DNA of 64,000 bases from Blasia pusilla (GCA_050084515.1 CM114275.1:25792001-25856000); one strand, 5' to 3'. Shown: positions 46,422-58,090, numbered from the stretch's first letter. The notes: generated from the letters alone by a model not told the origin. Numbers and translations are program-made.

Positions 46422-46565
46422 CTAGCCGGTGCCCGTGCAATGCACGGTGAAACTGGCCCCGTCCACTTAACGGAACCTGTTAAACCCGCCACATGTAAGG
46501 CCTAAAATGCATACGTGTCATGCTAAGGTCCTCTCTGAAACCCTGACTCTTTTTAATAGTATAGA
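46422..46565 (-). mobile_element. 144-bp non-autonomous Helitron
   Basis: On the minus strand it starts TCTATACTATTAAAAAG, a typical plant Helitron 5' end. It ends with a hairpin CCGTGCATTGCACGG, seven bases, and CTAG followed by T. Helitrons end in CTRR after such a hairpin and insert before T, with no target duplication, as here. The base before the 5' TC is G rather than the usual A. It has no coding capacity and would depend on a Rep/helicase such as the decayed one at 9310. Confidence 0.7.
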
Positions 46566-46620
46566 CAACGTTTTAAAACAAGACCTCCATAGTTTAGAGC
46601 CAACGGACCGATTGATTCTT

Positions 46621-46977
46621 GCTGCAGCAAGAATCAAGGAGTTAAGTTATGTTGTGAGACATGCGAGTGATGGATTTATTCCTTTTGGAATGGAAGTATT
46701 CGGTCATTTACATGTGTCTTTTGATACTTTCCTGAAAATATGTACTCACCACTCCCTTGAGAATCATCACCTTGCCCCTTCATGTAGTCCTTCTCTCTCT
46801 GTAGTTACTACTTATTTTTGGCAATGCATCTCTGTGGCCTTACAACGTGCACAAGCCTTGGCATTGATACGTCGTGCGGAGGTGGTGGGGAGTTGCTCGC
46901 CTCGTCGTCCATTCCTGTCTGTACCAACCACTCGTATTTTTGTCAGATTTGTTTCAAACTATAAATGGTGTAGCTAG
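46621..46977 (+). pseudogene. C-terminal piece of the reverse transcriptase relic, duplicated
   Basis: Reads RIKELSYVVRHASDGFIPF, then MEVFGHLHVSFDTFLKIC and ALALIRRAEVVG. It corresponds to the last part of the relic at 13690-15866. Nothing of the catalytic part is present, because the duplication begins here. Not functional. Confidence 0.8.
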
Positions 46978-47477
46978 TTGAGTCGGTGTTTGTGTTGGCT
47001 AGTTGCCATTTTCTTTTTGCATTCTTTCATGCATTTTTTGACTCCTTTTTAAGATGTTATTATCTTTCTTTGTCCTCTTTTGAGATTTATTTAATAATTA
47101 AGTGCATATGTAGAATAGCGGTAACGATCTAAAATCCCATGATCTTCGCATGTTCCTAAGTTCTCCTCGTAAGAAGACAACGTTTTAAAAAAAGAACCAA
47201 GAGAATTTATTCAGAATTTCCCGAGATCCGATATAGACAAAGAAAGGAGAAAACCTGCATGAAATTTAAGGAATACTGGGCAATAAACTCCGAGGCAAGC
47301 AAAAGGAACTTCTTTTCCATGAAACACCTTTAGACAAAAGCGGACGACACCTACAACAAGGCGGTACTGGAAATAAAATAGAACTTCCCTAAAATCACTA
47401 TAGTTGTTGAGTGGTGAGCAGGGTAGTAGAACATGCAAGAATCCCTCCGCCATCGATACTCTGAGGACGCCCTAAAC

Positions 47478-50400
47478 CTATACACATGCTGCGACAACCG
47501 AGTGGCCGTGTGCGAAGGTCTGGTTACCAAACGTGGCACTGGTTACACCGACGGGGGTGACCCCCAATGGAATGAACACGCATCCATTCAGCACGGATGA
47601 GCCTCCAGAAACAGAGGTGCTGTTGAACGTGAAGCTCTTGAGGACGTTCCCAGTATTCGCATCCAAGGCGTAAAACCCAGTTCCTGGTGCCGTTGAAACT
47701 GCTCCAAAAACTACTCCATTGGCATGCGTCACCTACAAATGAGAGCACAAGATTAGGGTCACCCAAAGTGCACACGATTAACATTAGAAGAAATCTGAAT
47801 CGCAACCGTAAGTACTACAGAGGAATCTCCATGGGCTACATTGGGATGGTCACTACACGAGATCTAGAAGGATATCCGGACGCTCTTAGACTAGATCTAG
47901 AGTCTTATGAGCTCTATGATAGGGATTGTATATTTTTATCAACCATGTGTTTGACATTTTGGAACTTTTCTTGTGATTTTTTAAGTTAGGATCGAGTCAC
48001 CTATATATGCGAGGACAAGATCGGACACAACATAACTTGGAGTTAGGATCACCCGATGTGCATACGATTATTAGGAGAAACTTGCAATAGTAAGTAGCTA
48101 GACGAGATCTAGAAGAATATTCGGACGCTCTTAGACTAGATCTATCCACTAAGCACTATGATAGAGACGATGTTTTTTATGTACCATGTGCTCAAAATTT
48201 TGGGCTTGCGATTATTTTTTTACTTGGGGCATCATTGAGATGTAGAGATACTTGATGATTGAGAAAAGTCAGTTGTCGGATGATGAAAAGTCGGCGACAT
48301 GGCGAAAGTAAAGGACCGTGATACAGGAAGATAGTTCTTGTGAAAACTAATGGTAGCGAACCAGACTTGTGATAGGTGTGACAAAACGGTGATGAATGTG
48401 GGCTCCAGCTGTAGTTACCGGAGCTTGAGTTCGGCCGTTGCCGGAAATAGACCAGAGGACGTGGCCAGTTGTTGCATTCAACGCTGCCCATCCGCCCGTT
48501 TTGACGACTTGTGAGGTCGGAACCAGCGTGAAATTCCGCATATCATTGTTGATGATGTTTGTGAACACTCTTTCGCCATCAGTTGCCATGCCCCATGAGG
48601 CACCTCCCAAGGTGCCTCCAGGACCTGCGACCTGCAGTCCCAACAAGGCCACATGTAAGTCGAGAGCGCGAGACAGTGGCAGGTCTCCCACGCCCATATT
48701 CTACACTCTGCCTTGGCAGAGTCAGTTCTTAATGCACAGAATTTAAATCACCAAGTCCCTTCTTCTTATCTAGGTCTGGGGCGCAGGGCAAGATAAATTC
48801 AATATGAACGATTATCTAGGTCTTCTTCACTCATATTCTACACTCTGCCTTGGCAGAGTCAGTTCTTAATGCACAGAATTTAAATCACCAAGTCCCTTCT
48901 TCTAGGTTCAAGATAAATTCTAGGTCTTTGGCCTAAATGGCACTTCTTTGCAATAGGCAAGATAAATTCAATATGAACAAAAAAGAAAAAATTATTTATC
49001 ACGCATACATAATCTGAATGGTTACATTTTAAATGGTTAAATAGATAAACCCAAAAATTTTTTTTGTTTCTGCGTCAGTTTTTTCACAGTCCGGGGCGCC
49101 CTTTATGCCGTTCTCGCCGGCCCGAGGCGCTACCGATGCTTTCAAAAAAAGAAAAAAACTGACAGGGCATTCTAGATTCATTTGCAAATTTTGTGTTACG
49201 TATACGCGAATGGTTTTAAATGGCCCAACATGTATAATCCAAGTAAGTCGGGTTTGAGGATTTCATATGTTTTCTGTTTTAAATATACAAATGATCGGTC
49301 GTCCAGATTGGTAGCCAGTGTGCTTAAGCTACAACACTACCCAGCCCTTCCAAGCTTGTGCGATCGATTTCGTTTTTTCATTCTTTCATTAAAAAATGTG
49401 ATTACTATGATTATTTGGACACCTAACGAATATTTCTGTGAATTTTTTGTGTAAGCGTATATGAGGAATATGACTTACCTGGGACCAGACGGTGTCTCCA
49501 GACTCACGGTCAAGCGCCCAAATGATTCCACTCTTCTGCCCGATTATGAGAACATCTCGCGTGCATAGTGTTGATTCCGCGTAGCGGCAAGTGTAAGTAT
49601 TCTCCACGGAGGTCGGAATTGTGAGGAGCAGCGGGGCCATGCCAAAATCGTAGTCAGGTCCTTCGATCTTTGGACAATTGGGTGATCTGTCTGGTGAGAG
49701 ACAGACCACAAGCCAGACGTCGTACCCTCCGAGACGCTTCGCCCAAGCGATAGCACCGGTGTCAAGGTCAAGGGAGAGCACGGATTCGAGATGATTGTCG
49801 TCTGCAAGGCACGGGTCCGGGATCGGTGGGTCGGTTTGATTGAGGTAATTTTCCTCGCACTCTAGGACCTCTTGGGGAACGTGGTAGTTGTTTCCCGTAG
49901 CTATATAGATTTTCTTCTCTTCTTGTCGATGGGTGGACTGCTACCCCACAATGCATTTCCTGCGTACAGATCCGTCCGCCCGCCGTTGTCTGGTGCCATC
50001 CGTGTTCTCCATACAATCTCGCCGGTTCTCAGATTTAGCTTCAGGAAGGCACCCTGGAACGAACAGCAGACTCCGTGCGTGCTCTCCTCACGTGAAGACG
50101 TACCCACATAGTAGTACCTGTGAGAAATGCGCTTGCAAATTGGACGTCAGTATAATTGGGGGGAGCTCAGATATATTTAGATGATGGTAGGTAGTTCCGT
50201 GCACTATATTCGACTTCACTGGCCATCGAACACCGTCAGCAGATCTGGATAATGAAATCCTAAGTTCATAGTCAATTAATGCATGGCGCCATCTAGATCC
50301 TCGGCGTTTTCTCTGGGAATTCATAAATTTGAAGACTGGGTCAGTTGTCCAAGACTTTCATGATCGTCGATTCTGGCATGGCATGGCTTGTAGTTCCTAT

Positions 50401-51668
50401 GACGATCAAATCGATGAAAATCTAATTCGGTTGGACTGATCCTCAGATATTCGAGGATGCCTGCCGGCACTTACATCAATAGATCCTCAAAGTTATCTTC
50501 AGACACGATCCACTTTCGTCCATGGCACCCTGCGATCTTACTTCCATTTGTAGGTCAGGATTATATAAATATGTGAGGCATCCTGGGATAGCTTCGCACG
50601 CGCAACTCCAGATTGTCTCGCAGAAACCCATGAACATGAAGTTGTGTAGATGGATAGCGAAATCGATGAGCGTGTTTATACTCATACGTCTCATTGAATG
50701 GATTTCTCTCCAACGATGACAATGGTTTAGCTCGTTGATAAGACCGAAGATGAATGAATAGTATCGATGCCTGACTGGGCAGTAACTAACGGTAAAGCAG
50801 AATTGATTTGCTAACTTACCCGTTGTACGCAGTTCCGGACATGGTTATTACAGAGGACGGATGCGTATCCACGATTTGACTCCACAGCAGCTCGCCATTC
50901 GTCCGGTTCAGGGCTAGAATCGCGCTTGGTCCGTAGATGCCAACGATAAGACGCTGTCCGGCGATGACTGGTGTGGTTCTCGATATCGTTAAGTTGAAGT
51001 TGAGCTTAGGCGCAAGTGCTGTCAGGTTCTTCTTCCACACCACAGCGCCAGTGTATTGATTCACAGCGTAAAGGAAACCCAGCCAATCCGGGAAGTAAAC
51101 TACTCCGTCTGCGATCGATGGAGTGGCAGTCACATCTCCAGAAGTCTCAAACTCCCATTTCACGCGCAGATTCGCCACCTTGGAGCGGCTGATTTGGGTC
51201 TCAAATTTGGCCCAGCGACTATTCTCCAGATCACGTCCGTGATTCACCCACTATGGAAGTTGTTCAGATAACGAACACACACATGAGACAATTCCTCCCA
51301 TAAATAGAACCTTAAGTTTCATTCGAAAACGTATACGTTGTAGAAACTTGGCACTGACATAGACTTATTCTGACGAAAAAAATTGGCTATAGCAGAAAGA
51401 TCGCAATTACACCGGGATCGATAACGAATCCAACCAGGAACATCTGTGGAACCGGATCTGAACAGACGGAAAGTGAGCTTTGGGGAATTCGTACCATATC
51501 TTGTACCTCGTCTTGACTACCATAAAAAGGCCAATGACCGCTCGTTTCATTTTCTACATCACAGCCTCCATGCGGCTGAGCGCATACCGGTCTCGACAAC
51601 TTCCATGTGCTGACAAAAGCAACGAGAAGAATCATCCACAACCTGGAATGCATCCTGAAAAGTTGCAT
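47478..51668 (-). pseudogene. PQQ-dependent alcohol dehydrogenase-like, copy B, frameshifted
   Basis: Same five-exon structure as copy A: 51668-51507, 51250-50820, 50117-49479, 48631-48419, 47732-47478, all with GT-AG borders. The signal peptide, propeller repeats and C-terminus (HSVVAACV) are conserved. Exon 3 has lost one C at about 49914, in the codons for KKRRKIYIATG, which shifts the frame and gives a stop two codons later. The remaining exon 3 is open in the right frame, with WALDRESG intact. Without that base the gene would be whole, so the lesion is recent or could be an assembly error. If real, the product ends in the middle of the propeller. Confidence 0.85.
49074..49163. repeat. 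90-bp hairpin element with GC-rich core
   Basis: Ends are inverted: 'gtcagttttttc' on the left against 'gaaaaaaactgac' on the right. Inside, 49102-49132 is identical over 31 bases to the insertion in reverse transcriptase at 41309-41339. It sits in intron 3 of gene B and I did not see it in gene A. It is probably a mobile foldback element. Confidence 0.6.
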
Positions 51669-51861
51669 CTGAACGTCGAGGACTACTCCCGCACCGGATG
51701 AATGCTTGGATGGAGCGAGGCGATCATGAAGGCTTTTTTCAGCCACAGAAGTGACTATCTCACACTTCACACCACTTTACACAACAAGGGGCCGTCTCAT
51801 CAGTTTACATACTCTTCGCTTCAGCATTCTCACCTCTACCAAAGACAATTGCATCATGTCT

Positions 51862-52865
51862 CCGGTCGTCTTAAGATATAGCCATCACTGTTCCTTCTCC
51901 TTCACCTGAAAGCCATAGAATATTCCCTCCTCCAAATGCTCTTGTGTACTCTACCAAGTGATTAGTCGACACGGAAGGAGTTTCCAAGCTCGGAAGAATA
52001 GTATGTATTTAGTCTGGTCACTTCAAAAAAACTAATGCTGATCCAACTTTTACAAGTCTTCAATTTTCACGGGTCCACGGGTCCACTAACATCTCGTTTC
52101 TTATGCGGTTGTTTGTCGTGCGCCCGTCTCTAACGCATCCCCGGACACGGGAATTGGATACTGCATGTATATCTTATATTTTCAAAAGGGAATTCTAAGT
52201 CCACTTTACATTATAAAATCTCAAAAGAGGCAAGGAACCCAAAATAGAACCTAAAAAGATATTGGTGAGAGTCAACACAAAAATCATCTCAGTGAGTTAT
52301 GCAATAAATACTTTGCAACAAATGTGACACAACATCATACTAGGTTTAGCACATGTAAAGGGTGATAAATGTGTTTCCTTTTTTCAACACCACCCTAGGA
52401 GATGATAAATTTACAAAAAAATATTTTACCATTTTTCATATAGTTAATTACCTTAAGAATGAGGTATAAATCTCAGAGTTCACCACCTTTGAAATGTAGT
52501 AAATTATTACGTGTCATAGGAGGTGATGATAAGTTTTTTTTTCCAGCTGAATAATGAAATTTCATCCCTACTTTAGCCAATTTTTGGTGCATGACACTTG
52601 GATTTGAGGCCCACGCCATGTCCCTTGCAAGCCTTGGCACTTAGAACTACTTAAGATGAAAGAAAGTAGCCCAGATTTTGAATTTCACAATTGCAAAAAA
52701 ATTGTGCAGTGAGAGATGACGCTTGTTCGGGTCGTTGTTTCTCTATGTCTTCCCAAGGATGATGGAGTGTATTCCACATCCTGGTCTGCTCCTTGGGACA
52801 ACCCTGGCGCCTCTCGCTTCCGCTTCTCCCGAGTCCGCGGTCGGCTTGTTGGGATCTCTATGACC
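51862..52865. other. AT-rich intergenic stretch
   Basis: Nothing recognised between the end of the duplicated block and the C-terminal end of the next gene. The frames after about 52685 are continuations, in the wrong frame, of the Lys/Ser-rich tail of that gene. Confidence 0.4.
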
Positions 52866-54306
52866 TCAGACTCTGGTGGAGTATTTTTTTGCGGAGGACC
52901 TAGTCCAACCCTCTCTCCCTGCTCGCGCGGATGATTCCGGCTCTCGCCTTGAATTTTCAGCCTGTCTTTGGGAAGACTCGACCTCAGAATTCTTCGATCC
53001 ACTCGCCTTGGCTTTGAGACCCGCTGTAGATTTGTCCTTGGGGGTGACGACCTTGGACACCCACTCCGCTGACGACCTTAGACACCAACTCCGCTGACGA
53101 CCTTGGACACCAACTCGGACATGCTTTGAGCCATCTCCATGTCGTACATGGAAAATGTCTCTCCATCAGGCAGAGAAGCCCACAATTTGTAGGTTGCCGG
53201 TATTTTTCGCCATGTACCTGCATTCTTACAATGGACGAGGTACCTAAACACCATGCGTTGGGCAGCTCTTAGTCGAGATGCATCGGCCGCCTACTCGTGA
53301 AGATCTCGCTTATTCTTTGCAAAATCCCTTTTTTTCGCCTCTATTTCTTCGTTAAGGTTTGCCTGAGGGACAATGTGATCCTTGAACATCATCCTGAAAC
53401 CTAGGTTTTTTATGGGCTTTTCCCGCATGTCATCAAGCCAAGGTTCAAAATCTTCAGCACTCTCCAGGTTTGCTTCCTCCGGACCTGGCTCTATTCTTTT
53501 CAGCTCCGCTTGGAGACCCACGAGCATGGACTTCCGGAGAAGTGGCAACGTGTCCCAGAATGACCATTCACGGAGCTAGTGGGAGATCACTGGATCAGAG
53601 ACACCCGGAGGATGGTGTGCCGCCCTCTTTTGGGCCTCTGTGCCCTCGAGACTGATTTTCATCAGTTGGATTCACCTAAATTCGCTAATTCCAAACAAGG
53701 CAAATTGATGCACACGATCGAGAGACACTTTCTCCCCAATCCGACCTTGCGGATCTTCATCCCTCTTCCGTTGGTGCTTGATTATCGCCTTCAGCTCCTT
53801 GTAGAAATCGGGGCCAAGTTTGGGGTTGAGAATGGCGATGTAGGGCTGCATCTTGCTTGCCGTGTACTTTGTAGTTGCAGATACTGCAGCGTGGATGAAC
53901 TTTGCACGCTCAGACACAGACACTTTCTCCCTCTGCTCCACCTCCAATGCAGCGCTCTTCTTGGCGGCGTGTATCTTGGACCAGCAAAGGATTGTCACGG
54001 CTCCATCTTGGGAAATAAACTTATTTGCCCAAGTCTTTTTTTTTTATTTGAGCACCCTTTGCCAGCATCTCATTTACAAGGGCGTCGCCCAAGAACCGCT
54101 TGTACTCTACCGGGTGCGTTGTTAGCACTTTCTTCACCCGATCGCAATCCTCCATCCATTGGTGGGTGACATTCCCCTCCGATACAATCCTGCACATCCA
54201 AACTCAATATTAGAAATTTTGCAAGGTACATGGGTTCCTGCAACCCGCTTGACCGGACTCCGACCGGTAAATCCGACTCATGGTCGGAATGGAAGCAACG
54301 AGCTAA

Positions 54307-55009
54307 ATTTTGCAACCCATCGGAGTCCTACGAATTGCATTCAGATTTGTGATTGCGTGGTTTCAACCCGTCGGACTCCGACGGATTTTCAGATAATGCG
54401 TATTTAGAGAGTGGTTTCCGCAAGAAAAGTGAATATATCAACCCGTCGGAGTCCGACAGGTTGCGCAATTTCAATTAAAGGTGCAATTTGACGCCAAAAA
54501 TGTAGCTCCCCTACTTCCGAATGCAACTTGTCGGACTCCGACGAGTTGCTTTCAGCCAGAAACATCAAAAAACATTCCAAAACAGCTTCGAGTCAAGCAA
54601 CCCGTCGTTCTCCGACGAGTTGCTTTCTTCAAAAAACATCCAAAAACAGCGGTGAGTCGAGCAACTCGTCGGACTCCAACGAGTTGCTGTCGGCCAAAAA
54701 CATCCTTAACCTGTGGTCAGTCGAACAACTCGTCGGACTTTGACGAGTTGCTTTCGGCCAAAAATATTCTAAACCAGTGATCAGTTGAGCAACTTGTCGA
54801 AGTCCGACGAGTTGCTTTCGGCCAAAAACATCCTAAACCAGTGATCAGTCAAGCAACTTGTCGGAGTCCGATGAGTTGCTTTCGGCCAAAAACATCCTAA
54901 ACCAGTGATTAGTCAAGCAACTTGTCGGAGTCCGACAAGTTGCTTTCGGCCAAAAACATTCCAAAAATAGTGGCGACTCAAACAACTTGTTAGAGTCCGA
55001 CGGTTTGCA
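54307..55009. repeat. Palindromic tandem array 1
   Basis: Eleven copies of a 25-26 base inverted repeat, consensus CAACTYGTCGGAGTCC followed by its mirrored arm CGACGAGTTGC. They begin at 54312, 54364, 54439, 54534, 54598, 54662, 54726, 54790, 54854, 54918 and 54983. The last copies are 64 bases apart, with a spacer containing 'tttcggccaaaaacat'. The array lies in the intron between the exons ending at 55026 and starting at 54189 of the ParB-like gene. Substitutions in one arm are sometimes matched in the other. Confidence 0.92.
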
Positions 55010-55454
55010 GCAAGAGGAAACTTACATGTTCATGGCATGCATGGCCATCTCCACCATCGCCATGTGATGAGGGTATGGATGTAGCACCATTGCCTTCACG
55101 CAAAAATGTGCCTCCAATGAGTTTGGGCGCTCCTCTGCAAATTGGGTCCACGCCATGAACCTGTGGTTTCCATCTCAGATGAAGAAATACTGGTTCCGCA
55201 TCCAGTTGAATTCCGTCCCCTCTATCGCCCTTCTGAATTCCTGATCTCTCATCCTCCAGAATGTGTCGAGCGCTTCCAAGTCCTCTTCCGTAACCAACGC
55301 TTGGGTTCCATGGTTTGTTGGATTCTCAACATCCACTCCTCTGAGCACCATTAATCTGATTGGCCCCCTTGTATGAGGAGAAGCCTAGATTGATGGTTCC
55401 GACTTAGACGTCGAAGGAGTCATAGTAATATGACGTAGGTGGTTTTAGGAGTAG

Positions 55455-55537
55455 CGTTACTATGTTTATCTAACCCTATATTGCATTAGGGTGCGGGGCA
55501 CCCTGATGCAATATAGGGTTAGATAAACGTAGTAACG
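55455..55537. repeat. 83-bp near-perfect hairpin
   Basis: Two 40-bp arms with two mismatches, around a loop of three bases, starting 'cgttactatgtttatctaac'. It lies in the presumed intron between exon 2 and the ParB-like exon. It could be a foldback element or a precursor of a small RNA; the short loop argues for the former. Confidence 0.9.
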
Positions 55538-57060
55538 AAACCTAGTGCAAAATTTTTCTATTAATAGAAATGAAGAAAAATAGGAAAAAACCCTAGTTAT
55601 CCCGAGTAGTCAAATAGTCGAGAGCCGCAACGGTATTGTATTCTCGTTTGTCGAGTTATCTCCCAGTTCAAGTTCCATCGAAGCTCTTCTGTGAGCGCAC
55701 GGACGGACTAGGCCACTTTGTATCTCTAAGTTTTGTAAAGATTTCAGTAATTTCGTTACTTTCTGTTTTCTCACATGGTCATCGTAAGGCTGAACATAGA
55801 ACGTAGGAAAGCTCTCGACGTAGGATGCTGTTACTGCCGATTGTTTCAGCTTCGTAATATCCTCATCAGACTGAATTTCGCGGACGTACTCCATAGTTCG
55901 CAATCGGCAAAGTGGAATTTTGGGGGCGTTCTGGCCCTCCATCAGTGCCATCTGCTTTACCACCTGTCACAACGGGGACAAGGTCAATAAACTACACTCA
56001 GAATTGGCAAAAGCTCGGAGGGAATTGCCAATGAATTGCAACATGGGCCTTCACATAATTCAAAGAACACAGATCCTCTCTTACCCGCTCGAAGATTGGG
56101 TCGGTGTCTTGGCCAGCCAACTGCTCTGGGACAGCAGCTGGCAAGTCCACTAGAAACTCGTCGATCTGATAGAGGTCGATTTCTTCCGCCGGGCTTAGGG
56201 AAGAGGATGACCGCTCTCCTACTTCTTCAACGATGTCCACCATCTCCATGCTGGCGGTCCTCATGACCTCATCATCCGTCACTTGAACTTTGGCCGTTTC
56301 CGCTATATTGATGGTGTCCCCGGACTTCATTAGAGACATTTCTTGCATCTCAACACTTTCGGTTGGACGGGCAGTGCTTTCTTCAATGGCAATTGCTTTT
56401 TCCCTCCGAGCTTTTGCCAATTCTGCTCTCCTCACCGACGCGTCTAGACGCTTCTTTTCACGCTTTTCATCGGCAATCCTTTTCTCCAAGGCCTGCGACA
56501 CCTCAGCCTCTGCGTTTTGTTTTTCGAGCGCCTCATTTACACGTTTTGCAAGAAGCTCTTGCTTGTGCATCTCCGCTTCCCTTTCCCGCTCCTCAATTTC
56601 TTGCTGCCTTATCTTATTGGCCGAACGAGGCCCTGGAGATGGTGACGTAGGAGTCCTCATGGACTTGGGAGTGAAGCTCCCAGCCTTGTTTGCTTGAGAT
56701 TTTTTCCTCGTCATTGTTCCCGAAAATGCCTCCTATAGACAAGGAAATTGCTCTCTATGCACGATGAATCGGCTTGAGGAATCGCCTTGATGAGAAGCTC
56801 GAATCATCTCGTGATTGTTCGCTCAAATTATCTCGTGATCATTCGCTCGAATCGTCTCGCGATGAGTCGCCGTGTAAAGCGCCCCTTGGTATTTGATCAA
56901 TGCTGCGCGGAAGAGCAATTGAGATCAAGAAAAGAAAAACCAAAAATGAGCGAACCTTCCCCTATTCATACTTTTTGAGCCGTTGGGCTGACCATTGGGT
57001 CGCATCGTCCTTCCAACGGCGACGTGTGGGCCGTTATGGAAGTCTGGACGTGAAAAAAAC

Positions 57061-57997
57061 CAACCCGACGGCTTTGACACGTTGCACGCTTCCCGAGGGT
57101 TCAAGGCATCCGTCCTCGTGGCAACCCGTCAAAGACGGACAGGTTGCGCGCCTATGCCGTTTTCGGACAAGAACGCAAGGTACCCGCGCAACCCCGTCGG
57201 ATTTCGGTGGGTTGCACGCTTCCCTCGTCTTGGGATAACAAGGCGGGCTTCCCGCGCAACTTGTCGCAGGCCAACAGGTTGCACGCTTCCTTCATGTAAG
57301 CGTAACAAGGCGAGGCACTTGCGCAACCCGTCTGAGGTCGACGGGTTGCGCGCCTCCGCCGTCTTTGGGCAAGAAGGTGCGGCACATGCGCAACTCGTCG
57401 GAAACAGGCGGGTTGCACGCTTCCTTAATGTAAGTGTTACAAGGTGAGGCAATTGTGCAACTCGTCTGAGGCCGACGGGTTTCGCGCCTCCGCCGTCTTC
57501 GAGCAAGAAGGCGCGGCACCCGCGTAACTCGTCGGAGATCGACAGGTTGCACGCTTCCTTCATGTTAGCTTTACAAGGTGAGGCCGAAGCGTGCAACCCG
57601 TCTGAAGCCGACGGGTTGCACGCTTCGCTTATCTTGGGTTAATAGGCGAGGTACCAGGGCAACCCGTCGGTTATCGACAGGTTGCACGCTTTTCTATCCC
57701 TCGGGTAACAATGCGACAAGGCATAGTTCCGAGGCAACCCATTGCAATCCGATGGGTCACAAGATCTACCTTGAGTTGGACAATCCTGCAAAAGTCCCCA
57801 ATGATTGGTTGCCTTAGCATATGCAAGCGATATCTTGTGTTTGATGCTAGCAAAATTGACTCAAAAGACCTTTGGTCGGCAAGAATGGGGTACCAACCCA
57901 ACGGACTCTGACGGGTTCCAAAAAAAAGAAGTGCATGCTCCCCAACCAATGTCTCTGATTCCCAAATTCTGCAACCCACCAGACTCCGACAGGTTGC
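57061..57997. repeat. Palindromic tandem array 2
   Basis: Thirteen copies of the same kind of inverted repeat, consensus CAACCCGTCGGAG(N)CGACGGGTTGC, beginning at 57061, 57122, 57189, 57258, 57324, 57391, 57458, 57525, 57594, 57660, 57735, 57895 and 57972. Spacing is 61-75 bases in the regular part. The spacer ('acgcttccttcatgtaagcg', 'acaaggcgaggca') differs wholly from that of array 1. The array fills the region between the start of the minus-strand ParB-like gene (56714) and the plus-strand ORF at 58155. The open frames here (57129-57596 and others) are by-products. Confidence 0.92.
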
Positions 57998-58090
57998 AAC
58001 AGAATTGAATCCATTGTGTCAGACATTTTCAACTACCAAACTTCATCTTGTCAGTCAAATTCTGTCAGGAGAATCTGAGTCCCTATTCAC

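Larger units (their letters stand above)
46621..51861. repeat. Segmental duplication, copy B
   Basis: Collinear with 15520-22541. It is shorter, since it lacks two stretches present in copy A. It carries its own changes: a 1-base deletion in exon 3 of the PQQ gene, a 138-bp tandem duplication in intron 3 (48694 and 48832) and a small GC-rich hairpin element at 49074-49163. Confidence 0.85.
52866..56714 (-). pseudogene. Multi-exon gene with ParB-like segment, broken
   Basis: Unrecognised family. Exon 1 (56714-56085, 210 codons) starts MTRKKSQANKAG and is a long Glu/Lys/Arg coiled coil. Exon 2 starts at 55963 (VVKQMALMEGQ) and may end at the stop at 55610 or at an earlier donor. The next exon (55355-55026) contains LDTFWRMRDQEFRRAIEG and DGNHRFMAWTQF; DGNHR is the signature of ParB/sulfiredoxin-like folds. 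An in-frame TGA stands just before DGN. The following exon starts at 54189 (VSEGNVTHQWMEDCDRVKK) and has a frameshift in an A10 run at about 54040, then KSAALEVEQREKVSVSERAK. Another starts at 53575 (LREWSFWDTLPLLRK); a TAG at about 53296 interrupts it. The tail is Lys/Ser-rich. It is either a decayed host gene or transposon cargo. Confidence 0.6.

Noticed and set aside
46621-51861. Copy B as a gene block captured by a Helitron, because a Helitron end lies nearby
   Set aside because: Both ends of that Helitron were found at 46422 and 46565, outside the block.
57129-57596. Minus-strand frame of 155 residues with repeated Arg/Ala-rich units
   Set aside because: It is an artefact of palindromic array 2; its period equals the repeat period.
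54307-57997. CRISPR-like look of regular palindromic repeats with spacers
   Set aside because: The setting is a eukaryotic nuclear genome, the spacers are themselves repetitive, the repeats are not identical and no cas gene is present. It is a palindromic satellite.
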